Shown here: positions 1 through 8,798 of the stretch, piece after piece | Layout of the letters: every line of letters begins with the position of its first letter | Position numbering within the stretch: the stretch's first letter is position 1 | Source of the DNA: RGIG3701 sp031553595 | GTDB taxonomy: Bacteria > Planctomycetota > Planctomycetia > Pirellulales > Thermoguttaceae | DNA length: 64,000 nt | Direction: 5' to 3' | NCBI GenBank assembly: GCA_031553595.1 | Contig: JAVBLI010000016.1 | Location: forward strand, 62,001-126,000 | Notes under the pieces: model-generated | Databases searched by the model: none | The model's input: only the letters and a program-made list of their open reading frames with translations | Told to the model about the DNA's origin: nothing | Translations under genes and position numbers: made by a program

Positions 1-1464
1 GATCTGATTCTGGAGCCGTTTTTCCCTGGCGGGGGAGGGGAGTCCGATGAATATCCGGAGGGCGAGGAAACGCCGCTGCCGCCGCTGGCCTCCATGCAGG
101 AATTTTGGGAGAGCAAAAACCTTTCCTTGTCCACGCGCGAAACATTTTATGACGGCACGGCATTTCAGCCGCTGGAATCTTCGGTGCTGCCCAAGCTTTT
201 TTATGAGTTGAGCGAGGCGCCGCCGCAGTATTTGTGGGCGTGGGCCAGGCCTGGCGAGGAGCTGGCGGATTTTGAAACGCTTTCCCGGCCGCAGCGGACC
301 GCTGCGCGTTTCGAATTATATCATGTCACGGGGACGCTGAAATCCATCCGCGAGGTGCCACTGCCGAAAGAGCTGTTTTACACGCTGCGCCAGATGAGAA
401 AATACTGGATCGTGCAGATGGAACTGGCGGACGGGCGGACGGTGGAGATGTACAGCCTGCGGGTGCCTCGGGCGTTTCAGCCGCGGAAAGGGGTTCTGCC
501 GCCGGGAATGCAGGATATGCGCGTCGGGGCGTATGCCGTCCTGATGAAGCTGGGGAGGGGAGAGCCGCCGCTGATTTACATGCTTACGCACCGGCTGGAG
601 TATTACCCGGATAATTTTCTCGGAAACCGCGGAATGGATTACGGGCTTTTTGATGACCTGGATCGGCAGCCGCTGAATCCGCAGGAGATGCGCTCGCGGA
701 CGGCGGATATTCGCTTGGGTGTGCATAACCGGGAATGTTTTTATCGCCTGCTGTACTGCGTTTCCAACATTCCTCGGAAAGACTTAAAGCAGCATTCCGT
801 GGAGGTGCTTCTTGAGTCGCCGGCCGACCGCCTCACGCCGGACGGAAAATACAGTCACCCGTTGCCGCTGTTTCAGAGACCGGTGGATGAGCGTGGAAAT
901 TATTTTCTGATCCGCGGAACGGCGAAAGAAGTCCTTTCCATCCGCGTGGAGGAGGAGGATATCATCGAGCGTTTCGGCATCACCGGGTATTATCAGATGG
1001 CGATTTTCACGGCCGAGACGGGGGATAACCCGCTGTTTATCATGGTGACGGAACTGCCGGAGGGGATGAAGCCGGGGCATGATTCGGATTACTCGGTGGA
1101 CGTGACCGTGCCGGCGTTTTTCTTTAATACCTGGGGATATTCCAGCCGAAACGAGGAAGGAAAACGTGTAAAACGCCTCACGCCGCTGCTGATGGGGGGA
1201 AAGCCGATTTTTACGCCGCGGCAAGAACCCATTCGCGCCCGCTGGATTGAAATGCTGCTGGCGATTTTTGTTGCCGGCGGGATTTTAGGGCTGGGATTTC
1301 TGCTGCTTTACTCGGAACGGAAAGAGCAGGCCCTGCGGAAAAAACTGCTGCGTTCGCGCGGTCTGCCGGAAGGGGAAGTGCTGGATGAAACGAAATTTGA
1401 CCGCACCGGATACCCGGATTTCACTCGCTGGGGCGAAGACGCGGCGGATGATAAAAAACCGTGA
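1..1464 (+). CDS. membrane-anchored protein of unknown function (5' partial)
   Basis: The frame is open from base 1, so the gene begins outside the window; the Met at base 94 is probably internal. About 410 residues of extracytoplasmic-looking sequence are followed by one hydrophobic segment (about bases 1237-1305, WIEMLLAIFVAGGILGLGF) and a charged tail rich in Arg and Lys (SERKEQALRKKLLRSRG). This is the layout of a C-terminally anchored protein with a short cytoplasmic tail. I do not recognise a domain or catalytic motif. It ends 48 bases before mdh on the same strand. Confidence 0.75.
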   Translation, partial: DLILEPFFPGGGGESDEYPEGEETPLPPLASMQEFWESKNLSLSTRETFYDGTAFQPLESSVLPKLFYELSEAPPQYLWAWARPGEELADFETLSRPQRTAARFELYHVTGTLKSIREVPLPKELFYTLRQMRKYWIVQMELADGRTVEMYSLRVPRAFQPRKGVLPPGMQDMRVGAYAVLMKLGRGEPPLIYMLTHRLEYYPDNFLGNRGMDYGLFDDLDRQPLNPQEMRSRTADIRLGVHNRECFYRLLYCVSNIPRKDLKQHSVEVLLESPADRLTPDGKYSHPLPLFQRPVDERGNYFLIRGTAKEVLSIRVEEEDIIERFGITGYYQMAIFTAETGDNPLFIMVTELPEGMKPGHDSDYSVDVTVPAFFFNTWGYSSRNEEGKRVKRLTPLLMGGKPIFTPRQEPIRARWIEMLLAIFVAGGILGLGFLLLYSERKEQALRKKLLRSRGLPEGEVLDETKFDRTGYPDFTRWGEDAADDKKP

Positions 1465-1512
1465 AAAACGGCGTATTTTTACTTTTAACGGAACGATTTA
1501 TTTGAGGATTTA

Positions 1513-2454
1513 ATGAAACGGGCTAAAATTTCGATTATCGGTGCGGGGAATGTGGGCGCGACCACGGCGCACTGGTGTGCGTCGCGCGAACTGGGAGACG
1601 TGGTGCTGCTGGACATTCCGGCGGTGGAGAACATGCCGGCGGGAAAAGCGCTGGATCTTTTTCAGGCGTCTCCGATTTTCGGTTTTGACGCGAAGATCAC
1701 GGGCACCACGGATTACGTGGACACGGCGGACAGTGACGTGGTGGTGATCACGGCGGGCATCGCGCGGAAGCCGGGCATGAGCCGGGATGATCTGCTGGCC
1801 ACGAATGCGAAAATCGTGGGTTCCGTGGCGGAGGAAGTGGCGAAAACCAGTCCGGACGCGTTCATCATCGTGGTCAGTAATCCGCTGGACGCCATGGTGC
1901 AGCGGGTGCTTCAGGTGACGGGCTTCCCGCCGCACCGCGTGATGGGGCAGGCTGGCGTGCTGGACACCGCGCGGTTCCGGGCTTTCATCGCCATGGAGCT
2001 GGATTGCAGCGTGGAAGACGTGCAGGCCATGCTCCTGGGCGGGCACGGAGACACTATGGTGCCGCTGGCCAGTTGTGCTTCTGTAGGCGGCATCCCCGTT
2101 TCGCAGCTCATTCCGCAGACCACGCTGGACGCGATCATTGACCGCGCGAGGAAAGGCGGCGCGGAAATCGTGGGCCTGCTGAAAACCGGCAGTGCTTATT
2201 ACGCGCCCGCAGCCGCGGCGGCCCAGATGGTGGAAGCGATTATTCGCGATAAAAAACGGGTGATTCCGGTGGCGGCGTACTGTGATGCGGAATACGGCGT
2301 GGGCGGGTTTTACGTCGGCGTGCCCGTGGTGCTGGGGGCCGGGGGCGTGGAGCGGATTCTGGAAGTGGATATGTCCGCGTCTGAAAAAGCCGCGTTTGCC
2401 AAGAGTGTGGACGCCGTGAAAGAACTTGTGGGCGTGATGGACGGTTTAATTTAG
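1513..2454 (+). CDS. mdh: malate dehydrogenase, LDH-like type
   Basis: NAD-dependent oxidation of L-malate to oxaloacetate in the TCA cycle; cytoplasmic. The Rossmann motif GAGNVG lies at residues 10-15. The stretch ITAGIARKPGMSRDDL carries Arg where lactate dehydrogenases have Gln, which indicates malate rather than lactate. The catalytic histidine is in LGGHGDTMVP. At 313 residues it has the normal length of LDH-like MDH. GAGGA lies just before the ATG. A word-repeat palindrome begins right after the stop codon. Lactate dehydrogenase is the only realistic alternative. Confidence 0.95.
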   Translation: MKRAKISIIGAGNVGATTAHWCASRELGDVVLLDIPAVENMPAGKALDLFQASPIFGFDAKITGTTDYVDTADSDVVVITAGIARKPGMSRDDLLATNAKIVGSVAEEVAKTSPDAFIIVVSNPLDAMVQRVLQVTGFPPHRVMGQAGVLDTARFRAFIAMELDCSVEDVQAMLLGGHGDTMVPLASCASVGGIPVSQLIPQTTLDAIIDRARKGGAEIVGLLKTGSAYYAPAAAAAQMVEAIIRDKKRVIPVAAYCDAEYGVGGFYVGVPVVLGAGGVERILEVDMSASEKAAFAKSVDAVKELVGVMDGLI

Positions 2455-2455
2455 T

Positions 2456-2549
2456 GAAAATGAGAAATAAAGGAATAAAGAAATAAAAAAATGTTAAAAA
2501 AACGCTTGCGCAATTTTTCATTCTTTTATTTCTTTATTTCTCATTTTCA
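2456..2549. repeat. AT-rich word-repeat palindrome, copy B1
   Basis: The left arm (AATGAGAAATAAAGGAATAA and on) pairs with a right arm ending TTTATTTCTCATTTTC. The middle holds CGCTTGCG, the core seen in the copies at 12656, 56908 and 63514. The arms are built from permuted AAATAAA/GGAAT words. It lies between mdh and the DUF1570 gene, runs into the 5' end of the latter's open frame, and is probably not translated. Confidence 0.7.
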
Positions 2550-2568
2550 GTGGCGCGGAGAAAACGGT

Positions 2569-3717
2569 ATGAAGATAATCTCCTGTCTGGCGGTGATTTT
2601 GTTTCTTTCGTCGCCCGTGTTCGCGCTGGATAAGGTGGTCTGGAAGCCGAAACCGGATGCGGAGGCGCGGACGGCGGAAGGGCGGGCGCTGGAGGTGGCG
2701 CAGGACGGCGGTATTCTGTTCCAGTTTCGTGACGGATCGGTGGAGGCCATGGAGCCGGGGGTGATCGTGAAGGCCACCCGCACCGAGGCGCCTTTCGTGC
2801 CCATGACGCAGGATGAAATCGGGGCGAACGTGCTGGCCGAGCTGCCCGCCGGGTTTAAAGTTCATAAAACCGCGAATTATGTGGTCTGTTATAACACCTC
2901 GCAGGAGTACGCCCGGTGGTGCGCCCTGCTGATGGAACGTCTTTACGAGTGTTTCGGCTCGTACTGGAAAAACCAGAAACGCGCCCTCACGGAGCCGGAA
3001 TTTCCGCTGGTGCTGATCATTTTTGCGGATAAAAAGCAGTACCTGACGTACGGAAAAGAGGATCTCGGGGGCGCTGCGGACGCCATCGTCGGCTATTACA
3101 GTTACGCCACGAATCGGATTGCGTGTTATGATCTCACGGGGCGGGAGAATCATGCGGGAGGCCGTAAAACCGGGACGCTGACGGGGGTGACGCAGGAAAT
3201 TCTGAAACGGCCGGACGCGCAGAGCCAGGTGGCGACGATTATTCATGAGGCCACCCACCAGCTGGCGTTTAACCGTGGGCTGATTCGCCGATATGCGGAT
3301 GTGCCGCTGTGGTTTAACGAGGGAATTTCCATGTTTTTCGAGGTGCCGGACATGAAAAACACGAAAGGCTGGGCGGGCGTGGGGAAGGTGAATCCGCTGC
3401 GGATGCCGCAGTACAAGGAATATTTAGGCCGCCGTCAGATGGGGGCGCTGCGGAAAATGCTGACGGATGATGATGTGCTCCGCCGCCCCGCGACGACCGC
3501 GGACGGTTACGCGGAAGCATGGGCGCTGACGTATTTTTTGCAAAAAACGCAGCGAGAGAAATATGTAAAATATTCAGAATTGATTTCCGCGAAGAAAACG
3601 CTGCGGTGGGATACGCCGGAAGGGCGGATACGTGATTTTGAATCTTGCTTCGGAAACGTGGATGAACTGGAGACCGCGTTCGTCCGGTACATGCGGCGGA
3701 ATGATGGAAAACTTTAA
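2569..3717 (+). CDS. secreted DUF1570-type putative zinc metalloprotease
   Basis: The start at 2569 gives a clear Sec signal peptide (MKIISCLAVILFLSSPVFA), whereas the longer open frame from 2491 would translate the palindrome B1. After an N-terminal segment of about 90 residues comes a region matching the planctomycetal DUF1570 family: HKTANYVVCYNTS, then a long helix-rich stretch, IIHEATHQLAFN (HExxH zinc motif), and PLWFNEGISMFFE, where the downstream Glu is the likely third ligand. Probably a secreted or periplasmic gluzincin-like peptidase; substrate unknown. Length 382 residues. The stop is followed by a T-rich region. Confidence 0.8.
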   Translation: MKIISCLAVILFLSSPVFALDKVVWKPKPDAEARTAEGRALEVAQDGGILFQFRDGSVEAMEPGVIVKATRTEAPFVPMTQDEIGANVLAELPAGFKVHKTANYVVCYNTSQEYARWCALLMERLYECFGSYWKNQKRALTEPEFPLVLIIFADKKQYLTYGKEDLGGAADAIVGYYSYATNRIACYDLTGRENHAGGRKTGTLTGVTQEILKRPDAQSQVATIIHEATHQLAFNRGLIRRYADVPLWFNEGISMFFEVPDMKNTKGWAGVGKVNPLRMPQYKEYLGRRQMGALRKMLTDDDVLRRPATTADGYAEAWALTYFLQKTQREKYVKYSELISAKKTLRWDTPEGRIRDFESCFGNVDELETAFVRYMRRNDGKL

Positions 3718-4207
3718 CAGTTTTGCCAAGATACGTCTTTTTTCTGAAAAAAACCTTCTTTCTTTAAAGAAAAATCTTTCCTGTTTTGCATAAACGTCCC
3801 TGTCTTGTGCTTTTTTGACAAAGTTTTTTTGGAAAACATAAAATTCGTGTTTCCTGTTCTTCGAAAAAATGTTATAGTTATTCTGTTGCACCTTCTCGTG
3901 GTGTGCGACACAGGAAAGGAATGGAGATTTTCTCGGAAGGATTCGGTATGGAAATCATTATTTGGACACTAAACATTACTTTTTTCGCCCTCTGGACGCT
4001 GGTCGGGGCTATTATGATTCGTTAAATTCTGTATATACTGCTTATTTCCAGATAAAAGAATTTTGCACTATTTTAAATACGTCATTTCCGACTTCTTTCG
4101 TCCGTGATGATGACACGGTGAGCGCTTTTGCATTACCTCCCGGCAACGTCACGATTCTATTTTGCACGCGTTTCTCTTCATAAAACGTGGTAAATTCTTC
4201 CCATTTT
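3718..4207. other. intergenic region upstream of glgA
   Basis: About 490 bases, AT-rich, without a convincing gene longer than 30 codons. It contains poly-T/poly-A tracts with a small hairpin (TTTCTTTAAAGAAA near 3762) that may terminate the DUF1570 transcript, the tiny reading frame at 3948, and then the glgA promoter. The 73-codon frame at 3962 has no ribosome binding site and no composition signal. Confidence 0.5.
3948..4025 (+). CDS. possible 25-residue membrane peptide
   Basis: An ATG preceded by GGAAGG at a spacing of six to eight bases opens a 25-codon frame (MEIIIWTLNITFFALWTLVG plus AIMIR). The product would be almost one transmembrane helix with a single C-terminal Arg, a typical shape for bacterial small membrane proteins. 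It stands alone between the DUF1570 gene and the glgA promoter. Nothing identifies a function. The frame is short enough to occur by chance; the good ribosome binding site is the only positive sign. Confidence 0.3.
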   Translation: MEIIIWTLNITFFALWTLVGAIMIR

Positions 4208-4236
4208 TTGCTTTTCGCGGAAAAATAGAGTATAAT
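4208..4236 (+). promoter_or_regulatory. sigma70-type promoter of glgA
   Basis: TTGCTT (4208-4213), a 17-base spacer, and a perfect TATAAT (4231-4236) lie 54 bases upstream of the glgA start. Confidence 0.6.
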
Positions 4237-4289
4237 AAGGAAAATAATTGTGCCATGCTATTTAAATTGATTGAAATTGGGACGAAAAA

Positions 4290-5798
4290 ATGAATATTTT
4301 GATTGCGACCAGTGAGGCGGCGCCGCTGGCGAAGACGGGCGGTCTGGCGGATGTTTGCGGGGCGCTGCCGAAAGCGCTGAAAAAGTTGGGCCATAACCCC
4401 GTGCTCATCATGCCGGCTTATCAGTGCACGCGGAAGTACCCCATGGAGTCGACGGGGCTGGAGGTCTCTGTCTGGATTAGTGGGACGGAATATAAAGGCC
4501 TGATCCTAAAATGCGAGGTTCCGCAGATCGGTGTGCCTGTTTATCTGATTGAGCATCACAGTTTTTTTGATCGGGACGGGCTGTACAATCATGATAATCA
4601 TGATTACGGCGACAACTGCGAGCGTTTCGTGTTTTTTTGTCGGGCGGTGATGGAGGCGATTCGCCTGTTGGAGCTGGAGGTGGACATTTTGCACGTCAAC
4701 GACTGGCAGACGGGCCTGCTGCCGGCCATTTTGCATTTGCAGTACCGCGGCATGGCCCCCGGCTACGAAAACATCGCGTCCCTGCTGACCATCCATAATA
4801 TCGCGTACCAGGGCAATTTCCCCGCGCCATGCATGTCGCTGACGGGCCTGCACTGGAAATACTTTAACTGGCTTCAGATGGAGTGCTTCGATCAGCTGAA
4901 TCTGCTGAAGACGGGCGTCGTCTTCGCGGACGGCGTGACCACCGTCAGCCCGAATTACGTGAACGAAATCACGCAGTCGCCTGGTGGTAACGGCCTGGAG
5001 GGGGTGCTCAAAAGCCGGTGGGATTCACTCTGGGGAATTGTTAACGGCATCGACACCGACGAGTGGAATCCCGAGACGGATCCGCTTTTGCCGCACCATT
5101 ATAATGTGGAGACGGTGTTCGAGCAGAAGCCGCTGAATAAGGTGGCGCTGCAGCGGCAGTTGCGGCTGCCGGAGCGCATGGACGTGCCCATGGTGGGGCT
5201 GGTGGGCCGACTTTCGCATCAAAAAGGGTTCGACATCGCGATCGAGCTGATTCACCGCAAAGGCCACTGGGAAGACATTCAGTGGGTGCTTCTGGGCTCC
5301 GGCGACAAGCGGATGGAAAACGAGCTTTACCAACTCGCGGCCAAGTATCCCCAGCGGGTCGCGGTGGCGGCCTGTTACTCGAACGAACTGGCGCACCAAA
5401 TTATCGGGGCTAGCGACATTTTCCTCATGCCCAGCCGGTTCGAGCCGTGCGGGCTGACCCAGCTTTACAGCCTGCGTTACGGGACGATTCCGGTGGTGCA
5501 CGCGACGGGTGGGCTGGTGGACACGGTGGTGGACATGACAGACGAAACACTCGCTGACGGGACCGCCACGGGCATTCATTTTCGCCATCCGGATGTGGAG
5601 GGGGCGGCGTGGGCCATCGACAGTGCGGTGGGCAAGTACCGCCATAACCGTCCAGCGTGGGAGCAGATGATGCGCACCGGCATGACAACCGACGTTTCCT
5701 GGGAGAAAAGCGCCCGGCGCTATGTGGAGATTTACGAGCGCATCCGCCGTCACACCCCGGCCGCGAACGGCAAGAAAAGCAAAAAGAAAACGTCTTGA
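4290..5798 (+). CDS. glgA: glycogen synthase, ADP-glucose type (GT5)
   Basis: Transfers glucose from ADP-glucose to the non-reducing end of alpha-1,4-glucan; cytoplasmic glycogen synthesis. The N-terminal glucosyl-donor loop KTGGL is at residues 15-19. The starch-synthase catalytic N-domain includes HVNDWQTGLLPA and TIHNIAYQG. The GT-B C-domain shows GLVGRLSHQKG and the conserved EPCGLTQLYSLRYGTIPVV. The C-terminus is Lys-rich. At 502 residues it is of normal length for bacterial GlgA. It has its own promoter and a terminator-like hairpin. No other glg gene is adjacent. Confidence 0.95.
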   Translation: MNILIATSEAAPLAKTGGLADVCGALPKALKKLGHNPVLIMPAYQCTRKYPMESTGLEVSVWISGTEYKGLILKCEVPQIGVPVYLIEHHSFFDRDGLYNHDNHDYGDNCERFVFFCRAVMEAIRLLELEVDILHVNDWQTGLLPAILHLQYRGMAPGYENIASLLTIHNIAYQGNFPAPCMSLTGLHWKYFNWLQMECFDQLNLLKTGVVFADGVTTVSPNYVNEITQSPGGNGLEGVLKSRWDSLWGIVNGIDTDEWNPETDPLLPHHYNVETVFEQKPLNKVALQRQLRLPERMDVPMVGLVGRLSHQKGFDIAIELIHRKGHWEDIQWVLLGSGDKRMENELYQLAAKYPQRVAVAACYSNELAHQIIGASDIFLMPSRFEPCGLTQLYSLRYGTIPVVHATGGLVDTVVDMTDETLADGTATGIHFRHPDVEGAAWAIDSAVGKYRHNRPAWEQMMRTGMTTDVSWEKSARRYVEIYERIRRHTPAANGKKSKKKTS

Positions 5799-5810
5799 GT
5801 GAAAGTGAAA

Positions 5811-5852
5811 GAGCCGCAAGTGCATCGCAGCGTAACTTGCGGCTCTTTTTTC
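5811..5852 (+). terminator. terminator of glgA, GAGCCGCAAGT hairpin (family C)
   Basis: GAGCCGCAAGT (5811-5821) pairs perfectly with ACTTGCGGCTC (5835-5845), followed by a T run. It is also convergent to the gene ending at 5863. The loop CATCGCAGCG resembles the longer hairpin at 19022, so the sequence may be a REP-like element used as a terminator. Confidence 0.75.
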
Positions 5853-5862
5853 GTTTACTTCC

Positions 5863-7164
5863 CTAAGGAATCAGGAACACGAGGGCGGTGATGATACCGC
5901 CTTCGGCGATCGCAGACCGCATACTGACGGGCAGCGGATTCCATTTATACGGGGCACAGCTTCCCGGGCGATAATGGCCCAGCGGGTACTGGCATTCGTT
6001 GACCGGCTCGATCGCGATCAGCGACGGCAGCATGGGGATCGTCAGCAGGAACTGGCCTGCCGAGAGGATCGGCTGCAGAACCGGGCCGGCAGTGTGGCCG
6101 TAACGCTCCAGGTCGGGCTGCTCGAAATACAGCGGGTTATGACACAGGTTCGACGCGGTCCAGGTGAACTGCGTGCCGGCAAACTGGCGCACCGGGAAAA
6201 CTTCGTCGTTGGTCACCAGCGGGCACGTCGTCGGGAAAATCCCTTCCGGCGGCTTAATATTATTCGTGATCTCACGAATCGGCTTCATGTCGCGGCTGGA
6301 TGGACAGCGGTCTTCAACGTACCCGTCCTGATGAAATCGCTTCCATGGATCATCGTCGTCGGCCGTCGAAGGCGGCATCGCGCCGACGCCTGATGGCGGC
6401 AGAATATTCGAATCGCCGTTCATATCCCGTGGAAATGTGGGAGCCGTGCCTGTTCTTCCGTTACGCTCCGAACCGCTGAGGTCCGGACTTCCAATCGCTC
6501 TCGGTGAAGCAGCAGAATCACGACCATTCATCATGTCCACTCCCGCATCCGGGAGTTGGGGGAACCCGAATTCTTCCATCGGCAGTGCCGCGGGCATTTC
6601 GTCATCATCGCCGGCCAGGGCTCCCAGGCCGGGGGCTGCGCCGAGACCGCCGGGTAAAGGCAGCGAGCTGCGGGTGCGGGTATCCGCCACGGGGATGAAG
6701 GCCGCGGTGGCCGCCTCCCGCCGGGGCATCTGCACATTAGAGACCTGCCGCACACCGTAATTTTCGGGAGCGGTAATGATCACCGGCACGGCTTCGGCAT
6801 GCTGAACCGGAATCGGCGTCAGCACCACGGTGTCTGACTGCGCTCCCTGCCAGTGAGAAGCCGTTTCCTGCAAAACCGGCTTCGCGGCCGTCTGCGTCCG
6901 CTGCACTTCGCGCCCCTGCGAAGCATGCACCGGAATCCATTTCAACTCGGCTCCACCCTGCGAAAGCGGCGTGTTTTCCGTTGCCGCGGAGGTGTACGAA
7001 ACGATCTGTACCGTCGGCGCACGGCCGGGCGATTCAACGAAAACCGCCTGGCGAACCGGATAATCCCCCGCCTGAAGAATACTCGGCGAGGCACAGAATG
7101 CCAGCAGGCCCACCATCATGGAAAGCCTGCGCGGCAACAAATTTTTCTTTACGAAACCAAGCAC
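5863..7164 (-). CDS. secreted Pro-rich protein of unknown function
   Basis: The open frame reaches back to 7317, inside guaB. The GTG at 7164, 13 bases after the guaB stop, gives a convincing signal peptide: basic VKKNLLPRRLS, hydrophobic MMVGLLAFCASPSIL, cleavage near LQAGD. The ATG at 7119 is the alternative. The mature protein has a Pro/Ser/Gly-rich middle (about bases 6350-6700) and a more ordered C-terminal half containing five Cys and ending in a hydrophobic stretch (GGIITALVFLIP), perhaps a membrane anchor or a buried strand. No known domain recognised. Probably co-transcribed with guaB, although no functional link is apparent. Confidence 0.65.
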   Translation of the reverse strand: MLGFVKKNLLPRRLSMMVGLLAFCASPSILQAGDYPVRQAVFVESPGRAPTVQIVSYTSAATENTPLSQGGAELKWIPVHASQGREVQRTQTAAKPVLQETASHWQGAQSDTVVLTPIPVQHAEAVPVIITAPENYGVRQVSNVQMPRREAATAAFIPVADTRTRSSLPLPGGLGAAPGLGALAGDDDEMPAALPMEEFGFPQLPDAGVDMMNGRDSAASPRAIGSPDLSGSERNGRTGTAPTFPRDMNGDSNILPPSGVGAMPPSTADDDDPWKRFHQDGYVEDRCPSSRDMKPIREITNNIKPPEGIFPTTCPLVTNDEVFPVRQFAGTQFTWTASNLCHNPLYFEQPDLERYGHTAGPVLQPILSAGQFLLTIPMLPSLIAIEPVNECQYPLGHYRPGSCAPYKWNPLPVSMRSAIAEGGIITALVFLIP

Positions 7165-7177
7165 CGAACGACCCGGC

Positions 7178-8641
7178 TCAGCCGAAATCCTCCGATGTGT
7201 AATTAGGGGCTTCCTGCGTAATTTTAATGTCATGGGGATGATTCTCCCGAACGCTTGCCGGCGAAATCTGGACGAACCGCGCTTCTGTACGAAGCTCGTC
7301 AATACTCCGCGTACCACAATATCCCATACCAGCCCTAAGCCCCCCTATGAGCTGATAAACGAATGGCCCCAGCTTTCCGCGATACGGCACCTGGCCTTCC
7401 ACGCCCTCCGGAACCAACTTGTCCGGGCCGGCGGCCGACTGCCGATAACGATCACTGGAACCCTTCACCATCGCGCCAAGCGATCCCATTCCGCGGTAAT
7501 ACTTATATTGTCGTCCCTGGTAAAAAACCGTCGTCCCGGGGCTCTCTTCCAATCCAGCGAGAAGACCGCCGAGCATGACAACATTCGCACCGGCGGCAAT
7601 CGCTTTCGTGATGTCGCCGGAATAACGGATTCCTCCGTCCGCAATAACGGATACGCCTGACCCCTCGACGGCTTTCGCCGCCTGGTAGATGGCGGAAATC
7701 TGAGGAACTCCCACACCCGAAACAACCCGCGTCGTGCAGATCGAACCGGGCCCGATCCCCACCTTGATGGCGTCCGCACCCGCTTTCACGAGATCACGCG
7801 CCGCATCCTCGGTGGCAATGTTACCCACGATCAAATCAATGTCCCAATCTTTCTTGATCTTTTTTGTGGAATCAAGAACATTTTTCGAATGGCCGTGGGC
7901 GCTATCCATCACCAGCACGTCCACTCCCATCTTGATCAGCTTCTCCACGCGTTCGTAATCGTGGACGCCGACCGCGGCACCGACGCGAAGCCGGCCGCTG
8001 GAGTCTTTGCAGGCATGAGGATAACTTCTCATCATATCGATATCCTTGATCGTGATGAGTCCCTTCAATATATAATTATCGTCAACCAGCAGAAGTTTCT
8101 CCACCTTTTTTTTCATTAAAATTTTCTCAGCTTCCTTAAGTGTTACTTTTCCTGAAAACGTCACAAGGTGCTTCTTTGTCATAACTTCGCTAATCGGAAT
8201 ATCTGAAACCTCCAGAAACCGCAGATCCCGGCGGGTGATGATCCCCTCCAGATGGCCGTTCTCCAGCGTGATCGGAATCCCGGAAACACGGCTTTCGTCC
8301 ATCAATTTACGGGCGTCACTGACTTTCGCGTCCGGGCGGAGCGTGGCGGGGTTCGTGATGATGCCGTTCGCCGTACGCTTCACTTTCACCACTTCCGCCA
8401 CCTGCTGGGCGATGGAAAGATTTTTGTGTATGATTCCGATTCCTCCCTCCTGGGCCAATGCGATGGCCATGGCACTTTCTGTAACGGTATCCATCGGGGA
8501 ACTCAAAATCGGGATATTCAGGCAGATGGATTTCGTCAGATGCGTGGAGACATCCGCTTCTGAGGGAACGAATTCACTGTAACGCGGCTCGAGCAGCACA
8601 TCATCGAACGTAATCCCGCGATATTTAATTTTATCTACCAT
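7178..8641 (-). CDS. guaB: inosine-5'-monophosphate dehydrogenase
   Basis: Oxidises IMP to XMP with NAD, the committed step to guanine nucleotides; cytoplasmic tetramer. The start at 8641 is chosen by AAGGAG with correct spacing; the longer frame to 8683 has none. It has the (beta/alpha)8 start GITFDDVLLEP and SSPMDTVTE, a CBS-pair insertion at about residues 95-210, the IMP/catalytic loop GPGSICTTRVVSGVG with the nucleophilic Cys near residue 302, and the flap with YRGMGS. At 487 residues it is of canonical length. Confidence 0.96.
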   Translation of the reverse strand: MVDKIKYRGITFDDVLLEPRYSEFVPSEADVSTHLTKSICLNIPILSSPMDTVTESAMAIALAQEGGIGIIHKNLSIAQQVAEVVKVKRTANGIITNPATLRPDAKVSDARKLMDESRVSGIPITLENGHLEGIITRRDLRFLEVSDIPISEVMTKKHLVTFSGKVTLKEAEKILMKKKVEKLLLVDDNYILKGLITIKDIDMMRSYPHACKDSSGRLRVGAAVGVHDYERVEKLIKMGVDVLVMDSAHGHSKNVLDSTKKIKKDWDIDLIVGNIATEDAARDLVKAGADAIKVGIGPGSICTTRVVSGVGVPQISAIYQAAKAVEGSGVSVIADGGIRYSGDITKAIAAGANVVMLGGLLAGLEESPGTTVFYQGRQYKYYRGMGSLGAMVKGSSDRYRQSAAGPDKLVPEGVEGQVPYRGKLGPFVYQLIGGLRAGMGYCGTRSIDELRTEARFVQISPASVRENHPHDIKITQEAPNYTSEDFG

Positions 8642-8735
8642 GGTTTCTCCTTTCGAACCGGCCCGGCGTGAATGGGTGCGCACTAAATGGTCTGTGTAAA
8701 ACCCATTATTTTAATCGCGCATTTAAATAATGAAA

Positions 8736-8782
8736 AGGGGGAGGGCCGACTTGCGAAAAAATCGAAAATCGGCTCTCCCCCT
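8736..8782 (-). terminator. terminator of the 813-residue secreted-protein gene
   Basis: AGGGGGAGGGCCGA and TCGGCTCTCCCCCT form a GC-rich 14-base stem with a loop near 20 bases. Read on the minus strand it lies just after the stop at 8799 and is followed by CTTTTCATTATTT. Confidence 0.65.
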
Positions 8783-8798
8783 GCAATTTACGCTGTGT

